The notes: generated by a model from the sequence alone, not told the origin. DNA of 42,938 nucleotides from Anaerolineae bacterium (GCA_029262755.1 JAJCYU010000427.1:1-42938), one strand, 5' to 3'; counted from the first letter of the stretch, positions 15,975-24,360 are shown. Numbers and translations: made by a program.

Positions 15975-18395
15975 TTATTCCGTTTCACTCCAATAGGTTG
16001 CTGGCTTACCGCCTTTTCCTGCTTTAATACCAGCAGGCACAGTGAATGTTCTTATCTTTCCGTCATAACCTTCTATAGTCACAGGTACCTCCATACAGTC
16101 TTTAACCTTTCCGCATAAATACTCATGACCTATGCGGTACTGAAATAGAATGGAGTCATGGATCTGAGCTATTAGTTTAAAGTTAGCTGCATACTTAGGA
16201 TTAATAGCTATCTCTGTGAATACTTTCATCCACGCTTTATTTAGTGTCTGTGCATTTAATGATTGCGGCGGGTGTGATACATAAGAATTAAGTTGCATCT
16301 TGCTCTTAGTAGGATCGCCGAAACACCTGCGAGTTAGACCTGTCTCCGGCAGTGTATGGTGTGCCAGTAATCCTGTAGTCATTATCTCATCTATCACACC
16401 TTCATAGAATGTATCTTTTATTCCGGGGTACGTAGCATGGAAGCGCACTAGCAAGTAGTCAGCTACTTGTACATAACTAAGAAACTTATTTAACCCTAGT
16501 AGCTTCTTCGCCTTAACTATATTCTCTTCTCCCATAGTCTCTACTAATACGAATGCGCCCATATTATAATTAGCTCCGTGATTAACTCGCTTAGCTATAT
16601 CACGGAGAGCGACATTAAGTTTAGTGTGAGTAGATATATCGTATAACTGTTCAAATGGTACGCCAAAGAAGGCGGAAGCGTTAGCGCAATGAAAGTCTGG
16701 AGAGAATTCTACTGCTTCTATAAGAGCTTCTTCCCCTGATATATAAGCAGTGTCTCTACTCTCTGCCTGCTCCAGATCCACCTCAGCTAGATAGAATCCT
16801 GGATCGGCTCTTAGTGTCTGCTTAACTATCGGCCCTCTAGGTATCTTCTGCACGTTAGTACCACACCAGAAATGATGCTCTTTAGATGCTAGGCGAGAGC
16901 TGTCAGTACCGTGAGGATTAAGAGTAGTAAGTATTCTATTACCTGTACCATCCTGCCGGTGGAATTCTTTAGCGCTGCTACCTGTCTGGAGATAGTTTTC
17001 TTTCATAGTTCTAGCAGAGCGGATCTCTAATACTAGATTTATTATTCTTGCATTAAACGGATGACGGAAACGAACCTTGGCTAGATTCTTAGCGTCCGCG
17101 CTCTTAAGATCCCCGCAACCTAGAATTTTGAGTAGCTGCTTCATCTGCTTAGCAGACTTAACATTGAATCCTGTTACACCTAGTATAGTGTCTAGACGCT
17201 TACTCTTATCTGCAATAGTGGTATCTACCTCAGCGCGGGCAGCTGCTAGTGCATCCATATCTCTTTCTAAGCCTATCATCTCTGCCATGTGACAAGGGAA
17301 TACTAGAGGGAACTCAGCTATGTAGTTTCTTTCTGCCCATTCAGGCAGCTCTAGTATCATTGCAAGTAAAGCATTACCAGTAGCCCAAGTATCCAGAGCG
17401 TTATATTTATAATACTCGTAAAGATCATTAGTACTAGCAAGATCTTTCCAATACATAGCGTCTCTGATAAAGAATGCGTTAAGGAACCCAAGATCTTTTG
17501 GTATCTCACTAAGCCAAGCATGAAACATATTAGCTGTATCGTAGCGGTAATTATAGACAGGGCAATTATATCTTGATAGATAGGAGAGATCATATTTTCC
17601 ATTTTGAAATACCTTTGGTGATTTTAGTTCCCAGTTCCACTTACGCATAATAGCGAGAGAGTACTCGGAATCTAAGGGGAGGACTACACTGAATGATACA
17701 ATAGCATCCGGAACTGTATTAGCTATAGTTGATATGCCTAGCTTAGTAGTGTGTGTAGTTCCGTCAGCTGGAGGCGTATAGAAAAATCCTGTATAAGAGA
17801 GACATCTGATTGTAGCGTTCTCTTCAAATGTCTCTATATCAATTGATACTAGGAAAGCATCGCTGAATAAGCTGAACTGCTCTGCCTCATTCGTAGGAGT
17901 AAGTAGCTGCCAGCTAAAAGGTGTAGCCTTATACCAGCGCTCCGGCTTAGTCAGCTTAGAGATAATCCTAGTAGCCATGAACTTACCGTAAGGCACAGTG
18001 ACTAACTGCTTTAGTGGAGATATAAATACTATCTCTATCTCAGGGCCACCTGCTGTGAATGCCGGTATAGTGAAGTATGATCCAGCATAGTTACTTATCT
18101 TAGCGGCCGCTCTCCTATCCCAGTGAAGTAGCTTAGATAGCAGTGACTGAGAAGTGGATACTATTCTAGTGACTCCTTTCTTCTCACAGTACATAGATAC
18201 TTGAGCTAATGTAGTCACAGCTTCTAGGCGTAAGAATGTAGTAGTAGATCCTACACAGGAACGTAGCTGATGTAGGTAATCCTTATCAGCAAGAGTGCCC
18301 CAGAAAACTATAGCATCGTCAGATATTATAGTCTTAGCTGGGGCAGTTTCTTTCTTAGCTCTTAGTGCTGCTATATGAGCAGTTAGTTTAGACAT
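15975..18395 (-). CDS. DNA polymerase, family A, with 3'-5' exonuclease domain
   Basis: 806 aa. Exonuclease: DIETFE near residue 185, FQNGKYDLSYL, and YNALDTW. Polymerase: motif A EVDLEQAESRD with D540, motif B RDIAKRVNHGANYNMG with K602, and motif C QIHDSILF with D747. Two substitutions stand out. Residue 606, equivalent to E. coli Pol I F762 that stacks on the incoming base, is His (codon CAC). Motif C is HDS, not HDE. No 5'-3' exonuclease domain is present; the first 180 residues are unassigned. It replicates the phage genome. The start is 8 bp after the stop of the next upstream gene. Confidence 0.95.
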   Translation of the reverse strand: MSKLTAHIAALRAKKETAPAKTIISDDAIVFWGTLADKDYLHQLRSCVGSTTTFLRLEAVTTLAQVSMYCEKKGVTRIVSTSQSLLSKLLHWDRRAAAKISNYAGSYFTIPAFTAGGPEIEIVFISPLKQLVTVPYGKFMATRIISKLTKPERWYKATPFSWQLLTPTNEAEQFSLFSDAFLVSIDIETFEENATIRCLSYTGFFYTPPADGTTHTTKLGISTIANTVPDAIVSFSVVLPLDSEYSLAIMRKWNWELKSPKVFQNGKYDLSYLSRYNCPVYNYRYDTANMFHAWLSEIPKDLGFLNAFFIRDAMYWKDLASTNDLYEYYKYNALDTWATGNALLAMILELPEWAERNYIAEFPLVFPCHMAEMIGLERDMDALAAARAEVDTTIADKSKRLDTILGVTGFNVKSAKQMKQLLKILGCGDLKSADAKNLAKVRFRHPFNARIINLVLEIRSARTMKENYLQTGSSAKEFHRQDGTGNRILTTLNPHGTDSSRLASKEHHFWCGTNVQKIPRGPIVKQTLRADPGFYLAEVDLEQAESRDTAYISGEEALIEAVEFSPDFHCANASAFFGVPFEQLYDISTHTKLNVALRDIAKRVNHGANYNMGAFVLVETMGEENIVKAKKLLGLNKFLSYVQVADYLLVRFHATYPGIKDTFYEGVIDEIMTTGLLAHHTLPETGLTRRCFGDPTKSKMQLNSYVSHPPQSLNAQTLNKAWMKVFTEIAINPKYAANFKLIAQIHDSILFQYRIGHEYLCGKVKDCMEVPVTIEGYDGKIRTFTVPAGIKAGKGGKPATYWSETE

Positions 18396-18403
18396 AGGAG
18401 GCG

Positions 18404-18625
18404 CTAGCCCTTATAAGCCAACGCACTCGCGAATTCTATAGATACTTTTCTACGCATCTGCTTTCTTCTACGGGCACACTCACCTGCTCCCTGATGTGGA
18501 GTATATTTAGAAGTGCGGCGGGTATACTTACGGAACAAGTTGTTCTGGGTTCTATGAGTACCATAACCGAACGCCTGTGCTAGACTTATTATTGCAGCTA
18601 AGCTCTTTGCTTTACCTGCTCTCAT
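18404..18625 (-). CDS. Small basic protein
   Basis: 73 aa, very rich in Arg and Lys (RKYTRRTSKYT, CARRRKQMRRKV), with AGGAGAG before the ATG and 8 bp from the polymerase start. It probably binds nucleic acid. I do not recognise the family. Confidence 0.55.
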   Translation of the reverse strand: MRAGKAKSLAAIISLAQAFGYGTHRTQNNLFRKYTRRTSKYTPHQGAGECARRRKQMRRKVSIEFASALAYKG

Positions 18626-18677
18626 ATCTTCTCTCCTGTTATGTGCGGTGTATCAGTGGTGGTAACATCTCATACAA

Positions 18678-18713
18678 AATACACCTCATAGTATGGGGGC
18701 TACAAGGTGTATT
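18678..18713 (-). terminator. Hairpin after the SSB-like gene, weak terminator or leader structure
   Basis: A perfect 9-bp inverted repeat (AATACACCT at 18678-18686, AGGTGTATT at 18705-18713) has an 18-nt loop. On the minus strand it is followed by only a short T run (TATTTTGT). It lies between the SSB-like gene and the polymerase group and may reduce or stabilise transcription there. Confidence 0.4.
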
Positions 18714-18743
18714 AAATCTAAGAGTCTCCTATGTTATAGCTGC

Positions 18744-19172
18744 TTATACTACATTCAGCTCTTTAATGTTAAGGAACTTGCGATCAGTGTCAGTCTTATC
18801 AACGCGGATGGAAGTAAGGATAACTACCTCTACCTCTTTAGTCTGCTCAATGATCTCACGAGTTACACTCGTACCCAGGGCTTCACCTAGAGGTTTGAGA
18901 ACTTGTTTCAGTTTACCTCGTGCAAACTCATTATCTAGCTTGTACAGTGTATTAGAAGTGTCGCCTGCCTTAATAGGCTCATCTTTAGACGGCTCAGCTA
19001 ACTCAATAGTTTCCATACCTACGAAAGCCAGCTCTACACTCATCACGCCGTTAACTTCTTTAAGTTCCATGGTAGCAGAAGCTCTGTGAACACCGGCAGG
19101 GAAAGTTTTAAATTCCGGTAGGTCTTCAAGATCGTCAAGGGTAGAGTCTAGTAGGTCATCAATTTCTGACAT
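18744..19172 (-). CDS. Putative single-stranded DNA-binding protein
   Basis: 142 aa. The first 20 residues are strongly acidic (MSEIDDLLDSTLDDLEDLPEF). The rest has the beta-rich character of an OB-like fold (HRASATMELKEV, MSVELAFVGMETIEL, VVILTSIRVDKT). No family signature is certain. It has its own leader of about 140 bp and lies between the Sak4-like recombinase and the polymerase, where related phages carry SSB-type proteins. The acidic tail is at the N-terminus, opposite to bacterial SSB. The alternative is an unrelated accessory protein. Confidence 0.45.
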   Translation of the reverse strand: MSEIDDLLDSTLDDLEDLPEFKTFPAGVHRASATMELKEVNGVMSVELAFVGMETIELAEPSKDEPIKAGDTSNTLYKLDNEFARGKLKQVLKPLGEALGTSVTREIIEQTKEVEVVILTSIRVDKTDTDRKFLNIKELNVV

Positions 19173-19311
19173 GGTTATTTCCTTTATGTATGTATAGATT
19201 TACGGTTTATGTATATGTATATATATAGATGTAGCTTATTTATATACGGTTAGTGTAGCTCCTTACGGGAGCCAGTCGTCTATGGCTTATACTACAGCCA
19301 GAAACTTTTGC

Positions 19312-20232
19312 TTATCCTTTCTTAAGTCCAGCAAGTATGTTACCTGCCCTTTCCTTTCCGGCTACTGGAGAAGGTAGCTTCTTTACTCCCTCTACTACTT
19401 TAAATAGCTCAGGTTTAAATATAGGTAGCAATGATGCTTCTCCGTCTCCTTGATCTTCTACTCTAGCGCCAGTTCTGGAGCCAGTAAGGATATTAGTAGC
19501 GTAGGTAGTATCAGAAGCGAATACATGCTTCTTATTCTTTCTCTCTGCATAGATAACATGATCGAAATACTTAGCTACATTCCGGGAGAAGTTTCTTGTA
19601 CCTCCTACTGGCACTAATGTTTTCTTCTTACCTTCTGTCTCAGCCTCAGTTTCATGAGAAATTACTATTACATTGTACCCTGCCTGTTGTATGTGAGAGA
19701 GGAATATATCTAGTAGCTTACCTAGATTACCCCAGTCATCATAGTTTAGCTTATAGTCATCAGGTTGTGACTTAGTGATGTGAGCAATAGCAGAGTTAGA
19801 TAGCTGTGTAAGAGAGTCGAATACTACTAGATGATTATGGCCTAGGTTAGGTAGATCTACATCTATGAATAGATCCTTATGTGCATCAGCTGTATTATCA
19901 GCTTTCATAATATCTGTCTCAGCTCTCTTACATACCATGCAAGCTACCTTACCGTGCTCTTCACAGATAGATACAGCGCCCTTAACCATTTTAAGGCAGG
20001 TCTCTATAGCTACAGGAAAGCTGCGCGTATCTGGTATATTTATTAGTTCTATATTCTCTTGCCATGATTCAGGTAGCTGGAACAATGTCTCATGCCCATT
20101 CTCCATATCTACCCAGATAATCTTATAGTACTCTGCTAGCTTACCTGCTAGTAATGACTTACCAGTTTTAGGTGCGCCGAATACTATTACTCTGTGTGTT
20201 TTAGATGCTGCTTTAGTTGTTAGTTTAGCCAT
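19312..20232 (-). CDS. Sak4-like RecA-fold ATPase / recombinase
   Basis: 306 aa. The Walker A loop GAPKTGKS is at residues 19-26, Walker B LVVFDS at 135-140, and VIVISHETEAE is a RecA-like sensor region. The length and compact core match phage Sak4-type ATPases (AAA_24-like), which promote single-strand annealing with an SSB. Residues C90, H93, C98 and C101 form a possible zinc knuckle inserted between strands. The gene overlaps the previous one by 1 bp. With the nuclease and SSB-like protein it forms a recombination set. Confidence 0.8.
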   Translation of the reverse strand: MAKLTTKAASKTHRVIVFGAPKTGKSLLAGKLAEYYKIIWVDMENGHETLFQLPESWQENIELINIPDTRSFPVAIETCLKMVKGAVSICEEHGKVACMVCKRAETDIMKADNTADAHKDLFIDVDLPNLGHNHLVVFDSLTQLSNSAIAHITKSQPDDYKLNYDDWGNLGKLLDIFLSHIQQAGYNVIVISHETEAETEGKKKTLVPVGGTRNFSRNVAKYFDHVIYAERKNKKHVFASDTTYATNILTGSRTGARVEDQGDGEASLLPIFKPELFKVVEGVKKLPSPVAGKERAGNILAGLKKG

Positions 20233-20600
20233 TAGCCATTTCTTCTCCGGTTTTTTTCTTCTTCCGTGTAGGTCTCAATACCAATGCAGGTGTTAGCGTT
20301 TATTTTAACCCACGCTATAGCCTCTCCTATTGTATCTGCTCCGCTATGTCTTACATCGCAGCCACCAGAAGCAAGCCAGAACTTACCGTTTATATCTCTA
20401 TACCCTGTCTCTACATCTCTATACCCATAACCTGTCATCTTATCTACTACTGTCAGACTCCCTAGATTAGTATGTAGCGCTACTTGTGAATGGCCTTCAC
20501 ATACATACTCTGGTGTATGGAACACTAAATCTACTAGGCGTGTATCTGGTGTTACCCCTTTGTAGCAAGGCTTACCGTAACTGTTTATATATTTATCCAT
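20232..20600 (-). CDS. Hypothetical protein
   Basis: 122 aa. I place the start at 20600, where the ATG overlaps the end of the upstream gene and has GAGG upstream; an in-frame ATG at 20642 would add a Lys/Arg-rich stretch read from the upstream gene. The protein is rich in Gly, Tyr and Asp with beta-like stretches (LGSLTVVDKMTGYGYRD, IGEAIAWVKIN). I do not recognise it. Confidence 0.6.
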   Translation of the reverse strand: MDKYINSYGKPCYKGVTPDTRLVDLVFHTPEYVCEGHSQVALHTNLGSLTVVDKMTGYGYRDVETGYRDINGKFWLASGGCDVRHSGADTIGEAIAWVKINANTCIGIETYTEEEKNRRRNG

Positions 20601-20853
20601 TAGATTTCTTTTCCTCCTCTTTCTCTTCCACTGATGCTTCATAAGATGCTTTACTTCTCTTAGCTACCCGATGCAGCATACCTGCCACTGTAACTAGAGA
20701 AGCTACCTTAGCGTGATAAGTATTTATAAGTACGCATATGGCAGCGGCTTCTTCTGCATCCCCTAGATGATAGTTAGCTCCAGTAGAGGTGTCTCTTATT
20801 ACTCCTGGATTATCAGGTAGCTGTACCATACGCTCAGTAGCGGGTGCGTTCAT
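20593..20853 (-). CDS. Hypothetical protein
   Basis: 86 aa, mainly helical, with a Glu/Lys-rich tail (SVEEKEEEKKSNG) that probably is disordered. It starts 2 bp after the nuclease gene. Unknown function; it is in the recombination operon. Confidence 0.6.
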   Translation of the reverse strand: MNAPATERMVQLPDNPGVIRDTSTGANYHLGDAEEAAAICVLINTYHAKVASLVTVAGMLHRVAKRSKASYEASVEEKEEEKKSNG

Positions 20854-20855
20854 AT

Positions 20856-21905
20856 CTACATCTCTCCTTTCTTAATCTGTGCTTCCACTAGATCATTGAA
20901 GTCTACTACAAACTTATACTCTTCTTCTCTCTTATCCATAGCGCGAACATCACCTACAGTGAGAGGTTTAACTAGATTCTCTGTAGAGAGCGTACACAGA
21001 CCTAAGTACTCACAAGGAGAGAAGAAATTATAACAGCTCTCTCCGTGCATAGGGTAAGCCTCAGTTTCCTCATATAGGTCTACCAGCTTAGAGTCTAGGA
21101 TTAATTCTTGTAACCATAGTGCCCGCTGTAGCAGAGACTTATCGAATCGCAGCTCATGGAACTCTCTGCCGCGTGAATGGTAGATTAGATACAGCACACT
21201 ATAAGAAGATAACTCAGGGAATATAAAGTCCAGTACTACTGAGTAACCTAATGCCTGTCCGCTATTCTTATACTGTGCGCTATTAGGAGCATTAGAGGAA
21301 GTCTTTACTTCTAGTACTACAATGGCACCAGTAGTCTTATGCCGCAGCACTGCATCTACCTTGCCACGATAACTAAATCCATCAGGCATAAGAACCTTAA
21401 ATGCTAGCTCTACTGCGGGCGCTCCCTGATAGTATACTAATTCATAATCTTCTAGGTATCCGCGCTCTTTCATGTGTATAAACTTCTGTACACAGAACAT
21501 AACCTCCCAGAAAGATTTCTTCTGCCTGTCATTCCTGTCTAATAGGTCTACGTCCCATGCTAGGAATGTATCTAGGAATATCTGATTAGTGCTTTTCTCT
21601 TCTAATACTGACTGCAGCCCTACACCTACAGCTGTACCATATGCGAATGTTACTCCGCGAGAGCTATCTTCTTCTCCAGAGTCTAAGGAGTTTAGCTTAT
21701 ATAGCTGATACTTCTTAGGACAGGTATGTAGGAGTAAGCGAGAAGAGTGAGATAGTAGCTGCATACGTGGATCTATACCAGTAATAGGTACAAGTTCACT
21801 GTCACCGCCACTGTCACTAGCAGATAGCTCATTGGTGTCTACCCCCAAGGCAGGGTAGCTGCTATTATCTAATGAGCCTCCTAAGAAATCATCTATAGTG
21901 CTCAT
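20856..21905 (-). CDS. PD-(D/E)XK nuclease with probable 4Fe-4S cluster (Cas4/RecB-like)
   Basis: 349 aa. The nuclease core is seen as GKVDAVLRHKTTGAIVVLEVKTS, with D184, E199 and K201, and a following QALGYSVVL helix (Q217...Y221, motif III of RecB-like nucleases). Four Cys fit an Fe-S site: C62 in TCPKKYQ near the N-terminus, then C291, C298 and C304 (C-x6-C-x5-C). This N- and C-terminal Cys arrangement is known from Cas4, AddB and related phage exonucleases. It probably resects DNA ends for the Sak4-like recombinase. The N-terminal 45 residues are low complexity. Confidence 0.82.
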   Translation of the reverse strand: MSTIDDFLGGSLDNSSYPALGVDTNELSASDSGGDSELVPITGIDPRMQLLSHSSRLLLHTCPKKYQLYKLNSLDSGEEDSSRGVTFAYGTAVGVGLQSVLEEKSTNQIFLDTFLAWDVDLLDRNDRQKKSFWEVMFCVQKFIHMKERGYLEDYELVYYQGAPAVELAFKVLMPDGFSYRGKVDAVLRHKTTGAIVVLEVKTSSNAPNSAQYKNSGQALGYSVVLDFIFPELSSYSVLYLIYHSRGREFHELRFDKSLLQRALWLQELILDSKLVDLYEETEAYPMHGESCYNFFSPCEYLGLCTLSTENLVKPLTVGDVRAMDKREEEYKFVVDFNDLVEAQIKKGEM

Positions 21906-21908
21906 ATG

Positions 21909-22004
21909 CTATCTGCGCCAGCTATGAGGAGGGAGTTGTAAGCGTTCATATTCTAGGTATGCTTCTAGGTCACGTATGTAAGCGTGGTATTTATAAGGAG
22001 TCAT
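21909..22004 (-). CDS. 31-residue hypothetical peptide
   Basis: A short gene with AAGGAAG upstream. It overlaps the preceding gene by 14 bp, and its TAG lies 3 bp before the nuclease start, which itself has no good ribosome site. Translational coupling may be its role. The peptide is rich in Tyr, Arg and Leu (HAYIRDLEAYLEYERLQ). Confidence 0.45.
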   Translation of the reverse strand: MTPYKYHAYIRDLEAYLEYERLQLPPHSWRR

Positions 22005-22425
22005 AGGTATTAGCTTCCTTTCCTGTCTGGTTGTTTCTATTTCTATTTATAGATGGCACTACTTCACTCAGTGTTACTATTAGTATTGCTCTAGTGATTA
22101 TGTTTCTATCATTACAGCCCGGTATATACCCACTATCTGCTAGCATTCTTGCTAACTCCTGTATATAGTAACCACCTAGTAATGCAGTGTAGTTATAACT
22201 GTTATCTGTTATCTCAGGATAAGTGGACACTGGTAACTCTAATGGTGCTAGGTAGGCAGCTAATGCGCGCGCCCCTGCTAGATAGTCTATATAACATTCA
22301 GTGTCTGCCCTAGCTAGTATATGTAAGTATGTAGCTAGAGGTGTAGGAACTGCCGCTGCTCGCATCTCAGCAATCTTAGCAGCTATACTATTGATGAGAG
22401 TTAGTCTCTTTAGAGCGAGCTGCAT
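21991..22425 (-). CDS. Hypothetical helical protein
   Basis: 144 aa. Ala/Leu-rich helices (LALKRLTLINSIAAKIAEM, DYLAGARALAAYLAPL) with many Tyr. There is no transmembrane stretch that I would call. It overlaps the upstream gene by 38 bp in another frame, so the true start may be slightly further in. Unknown function. Confidence 0.55.
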   Translation of the reverse strand: MQLALKRLTLINSIAAKIAEMRAAAVPTPLATYLHILARADTECYIDYLAGARALAAYLAPLELPVSTYPEITDNSYNYTALLGGYYIQELARMLADSGYIPGCNDRNIITRAILIVTLSEVVPSINRNRNNQTGKEANTYDSL

Positions 22426-22678
22426 CTACAGCTAGCAGTTCCATATAAGCCTCTTCTACTGAATCAAATATATGTTCAGTAAGTGGTAGGACGCTGTATT
22501 CTATAAAGAATGCGTCTATCTGTGTCTTTCCATCTGTTGCAAATAACACAGCGCCTATAGCTATTATCTCAGAGTTAGAGTTAATACGAGAGATAGAGAT
22601 ATTACAGTCTAGTTTAGGTGAGTATCTCTTACCCATGAAATTGTCAGGAGCAGTACCTTCCTTATTACCGGGCATCAC
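22388..22678 (-). CDS. Hypothetical protein
   Basis: 96 aa with an ATGA overlap to the gene before it. The beta-rich middle (IIAIGAVLFATDGKTQIDAFFIEYSVLPL) is followed by a helix. I do not recognise it. Confidence 0.55.
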   Translation of the reverse strand: MMPGNKEGTAPDNFMGKRYSPKLDCNISISRINSNSEIIAIGAVLFATDGKTQIDAFFIEYSVLPLTEHIFDSVEEAYMELLAVDAARSKETNSHQ

Positions 22679-22971
22679 AGGTCATCCACTGTCATTTTAG
22701 ACATAGCTTTCTTAGGCTTACTCTTCATGGCAGATACAGCTATCTCAGTCTTAGTCTGTTTCTTAAGCCCACGCACTAAGATACCACACTCTTCGTCACT
22801 AAGTATAGTAACTATATCAGGATCTTTCTTTAGCTGCGTATGTATGTCTCGTAACAGGGTAGGTATGTTAGGAAGGGCTTGATCTAATGCAGCTTCTAAG
22901 TTAGCTAGTTTCTCACGTATTAGATATGCTTGGGTAGAGTCAGGATTAGGTGTAGGAAGCGTAGTACTCAT
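22675..22971 (-). CDS. Hypothetical helical protein
   Basis: 98 aa with 4-bp overlaps on both sides. It is helical, with a central heptad-like segment (REKLANLEAALDQALPNIPTLL in shorter pieces) and a Lys-rich C-terminus (MKSKPKKAMSKM). The basic end suggests nucleic acid or protein binding. Unknown function. Confidence 0.55.
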   Translation of the reverse strand: MSTTLPTPNPDSTQAYLIREKLANLEAALDQALPNIPTLLRDIHTQLKKDPDIVTILSDEECGILVRGLKKQTKTEIAVSAMKSKPKKAMSKMTVDDL

Positions 22972-23174
22972 CTGTTCTCTCTCGCAAAGTAGATAGCAAA
23001 TACAGATAAAGCAGCGGCTCTGTGCTTATGTATATTCTGCTCTACATATAGCTGCGCTTTATCAGAAGGAACTAGCGTAGCCTTAGCTACAGCACTTACC
23101 ATAATTCTAGCTATGTCCTCTGCTGTAAGAGATACGGTAGCTGAAGATAAAGGTGTATTTATACTGCCGCTCAT
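22968..23174 (-). CDS. Hypothetical small helical protein
   Basis: 68 aa, helical (SLTAEDIARIMVSAVAKATL) with one His/Lys turn (NIHKHRAAALS). It overlaps the next gene by 4 bp. Unknown function. Confidence 0.5.
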   Translation of the reverse strand: MSGSINTPLSSATVSLTAEDIARIMVSAVAKATLVPSDKAQLYVEQNIHKHRAAALSVFAIYFARENR

Positions 23175-23175
23175 A

Positions 23176-23424
23176 TTATAAGTCCTCTAATCCTATTAGT
23201 TTAATCTCAGTTAATATAAATTCCAGTGTGCCTTTATCTATATCTGACTTCTTATCTAGCACAGCTTTATATCCTTTACGTTTAAGAGTGTTTCTATAAG
23301 AAATATCTTCGCTTCTCTCTTTCATTACAGCTTGTATAATTCTAGGGTGAGCACAACCATGAGCTAATATTGTAGCTTTCTTATCTTTTTTTATTTGTAC
23401 CCATATAGGTTGATACTGTCTCAC
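23176..23424 (-). CDS. Hypothetical small basic protein
   Basis: 82 aa when started at the GTG at 23424, which has AAGGAG 4 nt upstream. The open frame continues to 23568, but that extension would read through a long hairpin and gives an implausible N-terminus without a ribosome site. The product is Lys-rich (VQIKKDKKATILAHG, RNTLKRKGYKAV) with an acidic C-terminus. I do not recognise it. It is the first gene after the hairpin. Confidence 0.5.
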   Translation of the reverse strand: MRQYQPIWVQIKKDKKATILAHGCAHPRIIQAVMKERSEDISYRNTLKRKGYKAVLDKKSDIDKGTLEFILTEIKLIGLEDL

Positions 23425-23442
23425 ACCGCTCCTTAGATTATG

Positions 23443-23541
23443 TTTAAAGAGAGGCTCTCTGTGACAGTGGGGAGAGAGGGAAAGTATTAGGCAGAGGCGG
23501 AGGTAACCTAATACTTTTATCACAAAGAACCTCTTTTTAAA
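23443..23541. other. Long two-helix inverted repeat (structured RNA candidate)
   Basis: An outer pair of 22-nt arms (23443-23464 with 23520-23541) matches at 21 of 22 positions on the minus-strand RNA, counting two G-U pairs. Inside it a perfect 11-bp stem (AAAGTATTAGG at 23481-23491, CCTAATACTTT at 23507-23517) has a 15-nt loop. The junction is uneven (16 nt on one side, 2 on the other). It lies between two leftward genes. Possible roles: RNase III processing site, stability element or small RNA. It has no T run, so a simple terminator is unlikely. Confidence 0.75.
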
Positions 23542-23610
23542 GTGACTCGTATCGTGAGTCAGTCGCACAGGGATTTAGTTAATACCTATTCCTGCGATTC
23601 TCAGACGGCG

Positions 23611-24360
23611 CTACAATGCAGAGAGCAACTCTTCAGGAGATACATTAAGGAACGTATCAGCCTTGTTAAGCAAGAACTCTACGCACTCTTTATACTCTTC
23701 AATGTTAGGAGAGTTATCAGCGTAGATTGCAAGCTGCGTTACCAGTAGCTCCAGTACTGGCTCGTTAGTACGTACATTACTCAGCTTACCTACAAGGATC
23801 TTAGAAGCATTTGTAATCTGCTCCACAGACTTACCTGTAGCTTCTGGCATAACTTCAATGTAGTCCTGACCAAAGCCTTCCCATACTTCCTTAGGAATAC
23901 CGCCGCCACGACGCTGCGCTTTAGGCATGTTAGCAATAGCTTCCCAGGTAATCTTATCAATAGGAAAGTTAGAGGCATTGATAGCTGTATCTTCTGCAAT
24001 GATGTCACGAGCTACAGCTACAATCACAGCTTCTACTGCATCCTGTAGAAGATCTAGCTGTGTACCGCCAGCTTCTAGGATAGCTAAGATGCCTTCTACA
24101 GAAGGGAAAGGTACAGCTAGTTCTACCGCTTCACGGATGGTTTCAATACCAGTGTCTTTATCTTTCTGGCGCTTAAAGTTAAACTTAACTGCTTTAACGT
24201 CTACTGCAAAGTTATGGTTAACTTTGATGTTTTCGATAAGAGACTTCATCTCTTCTGGAGAGGGGTTAGTAGCTGCGATAGTCACTGGGCCTTTATGGGC
24301 GGGTTCTGAGGGTACTACATCTGGTGCATTTTCTTCTGGTTGTTCTGTCTGTGTGTTCAT
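23611..24360 (-). CDS. Abundant early protein of unknown function
   Basis: 249 aa. The first 35 residues are Pro/Glu-rich and disordered. The rest is helical, with one beta-like stretch (DVKAVKFNFKRQKDK). It has its own near-consensus promoter and a leader of about 130 nt, and a large hairpin follows it, so it is probably transcribed at high level. Its C-terminal half resembles that of the 247-aa early protein at 29763-30506 in pattern (charged helices, E-E blocks, final LLxAL). I do not recognise the family. Confidence 0.65.
   Translation of the reverse strand: MNTQTEQPEENAPDVVPSEPAHKGPVTIAATNPSPEEMKSLIENIKVNHNFAVDVKAVKFNFKRQKDKDTGIETIREAVELAVPFPSVEGILAILEAGGTQLDLLQDAVEAVIVAVARDIIAEDTAINASNFPIDKITWEAIANMPKAQRRGGGIPKEVWEGFGQDYIEVMPEATGKSVEQITNASKILVGKLSNVRTNEPVLELLVTQLAIYADNSPNIEEYKECVEFLLNKADTFLNVSPEELLSAL

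Noticed and set aside
19258-19272. Short hairpin GCTCC/GGAGC between the SSB-like and Sak4-like genes
   Set aside because: Only 5 bp with no T run on either strand; too weak to call a terminator.
23425-23568. Extended N-terminus of the small basic protein at 23176
   Set aside because: It would translate through the long hairpin and has no ribosome site, while the GTG at 23424 has AAGGAG.
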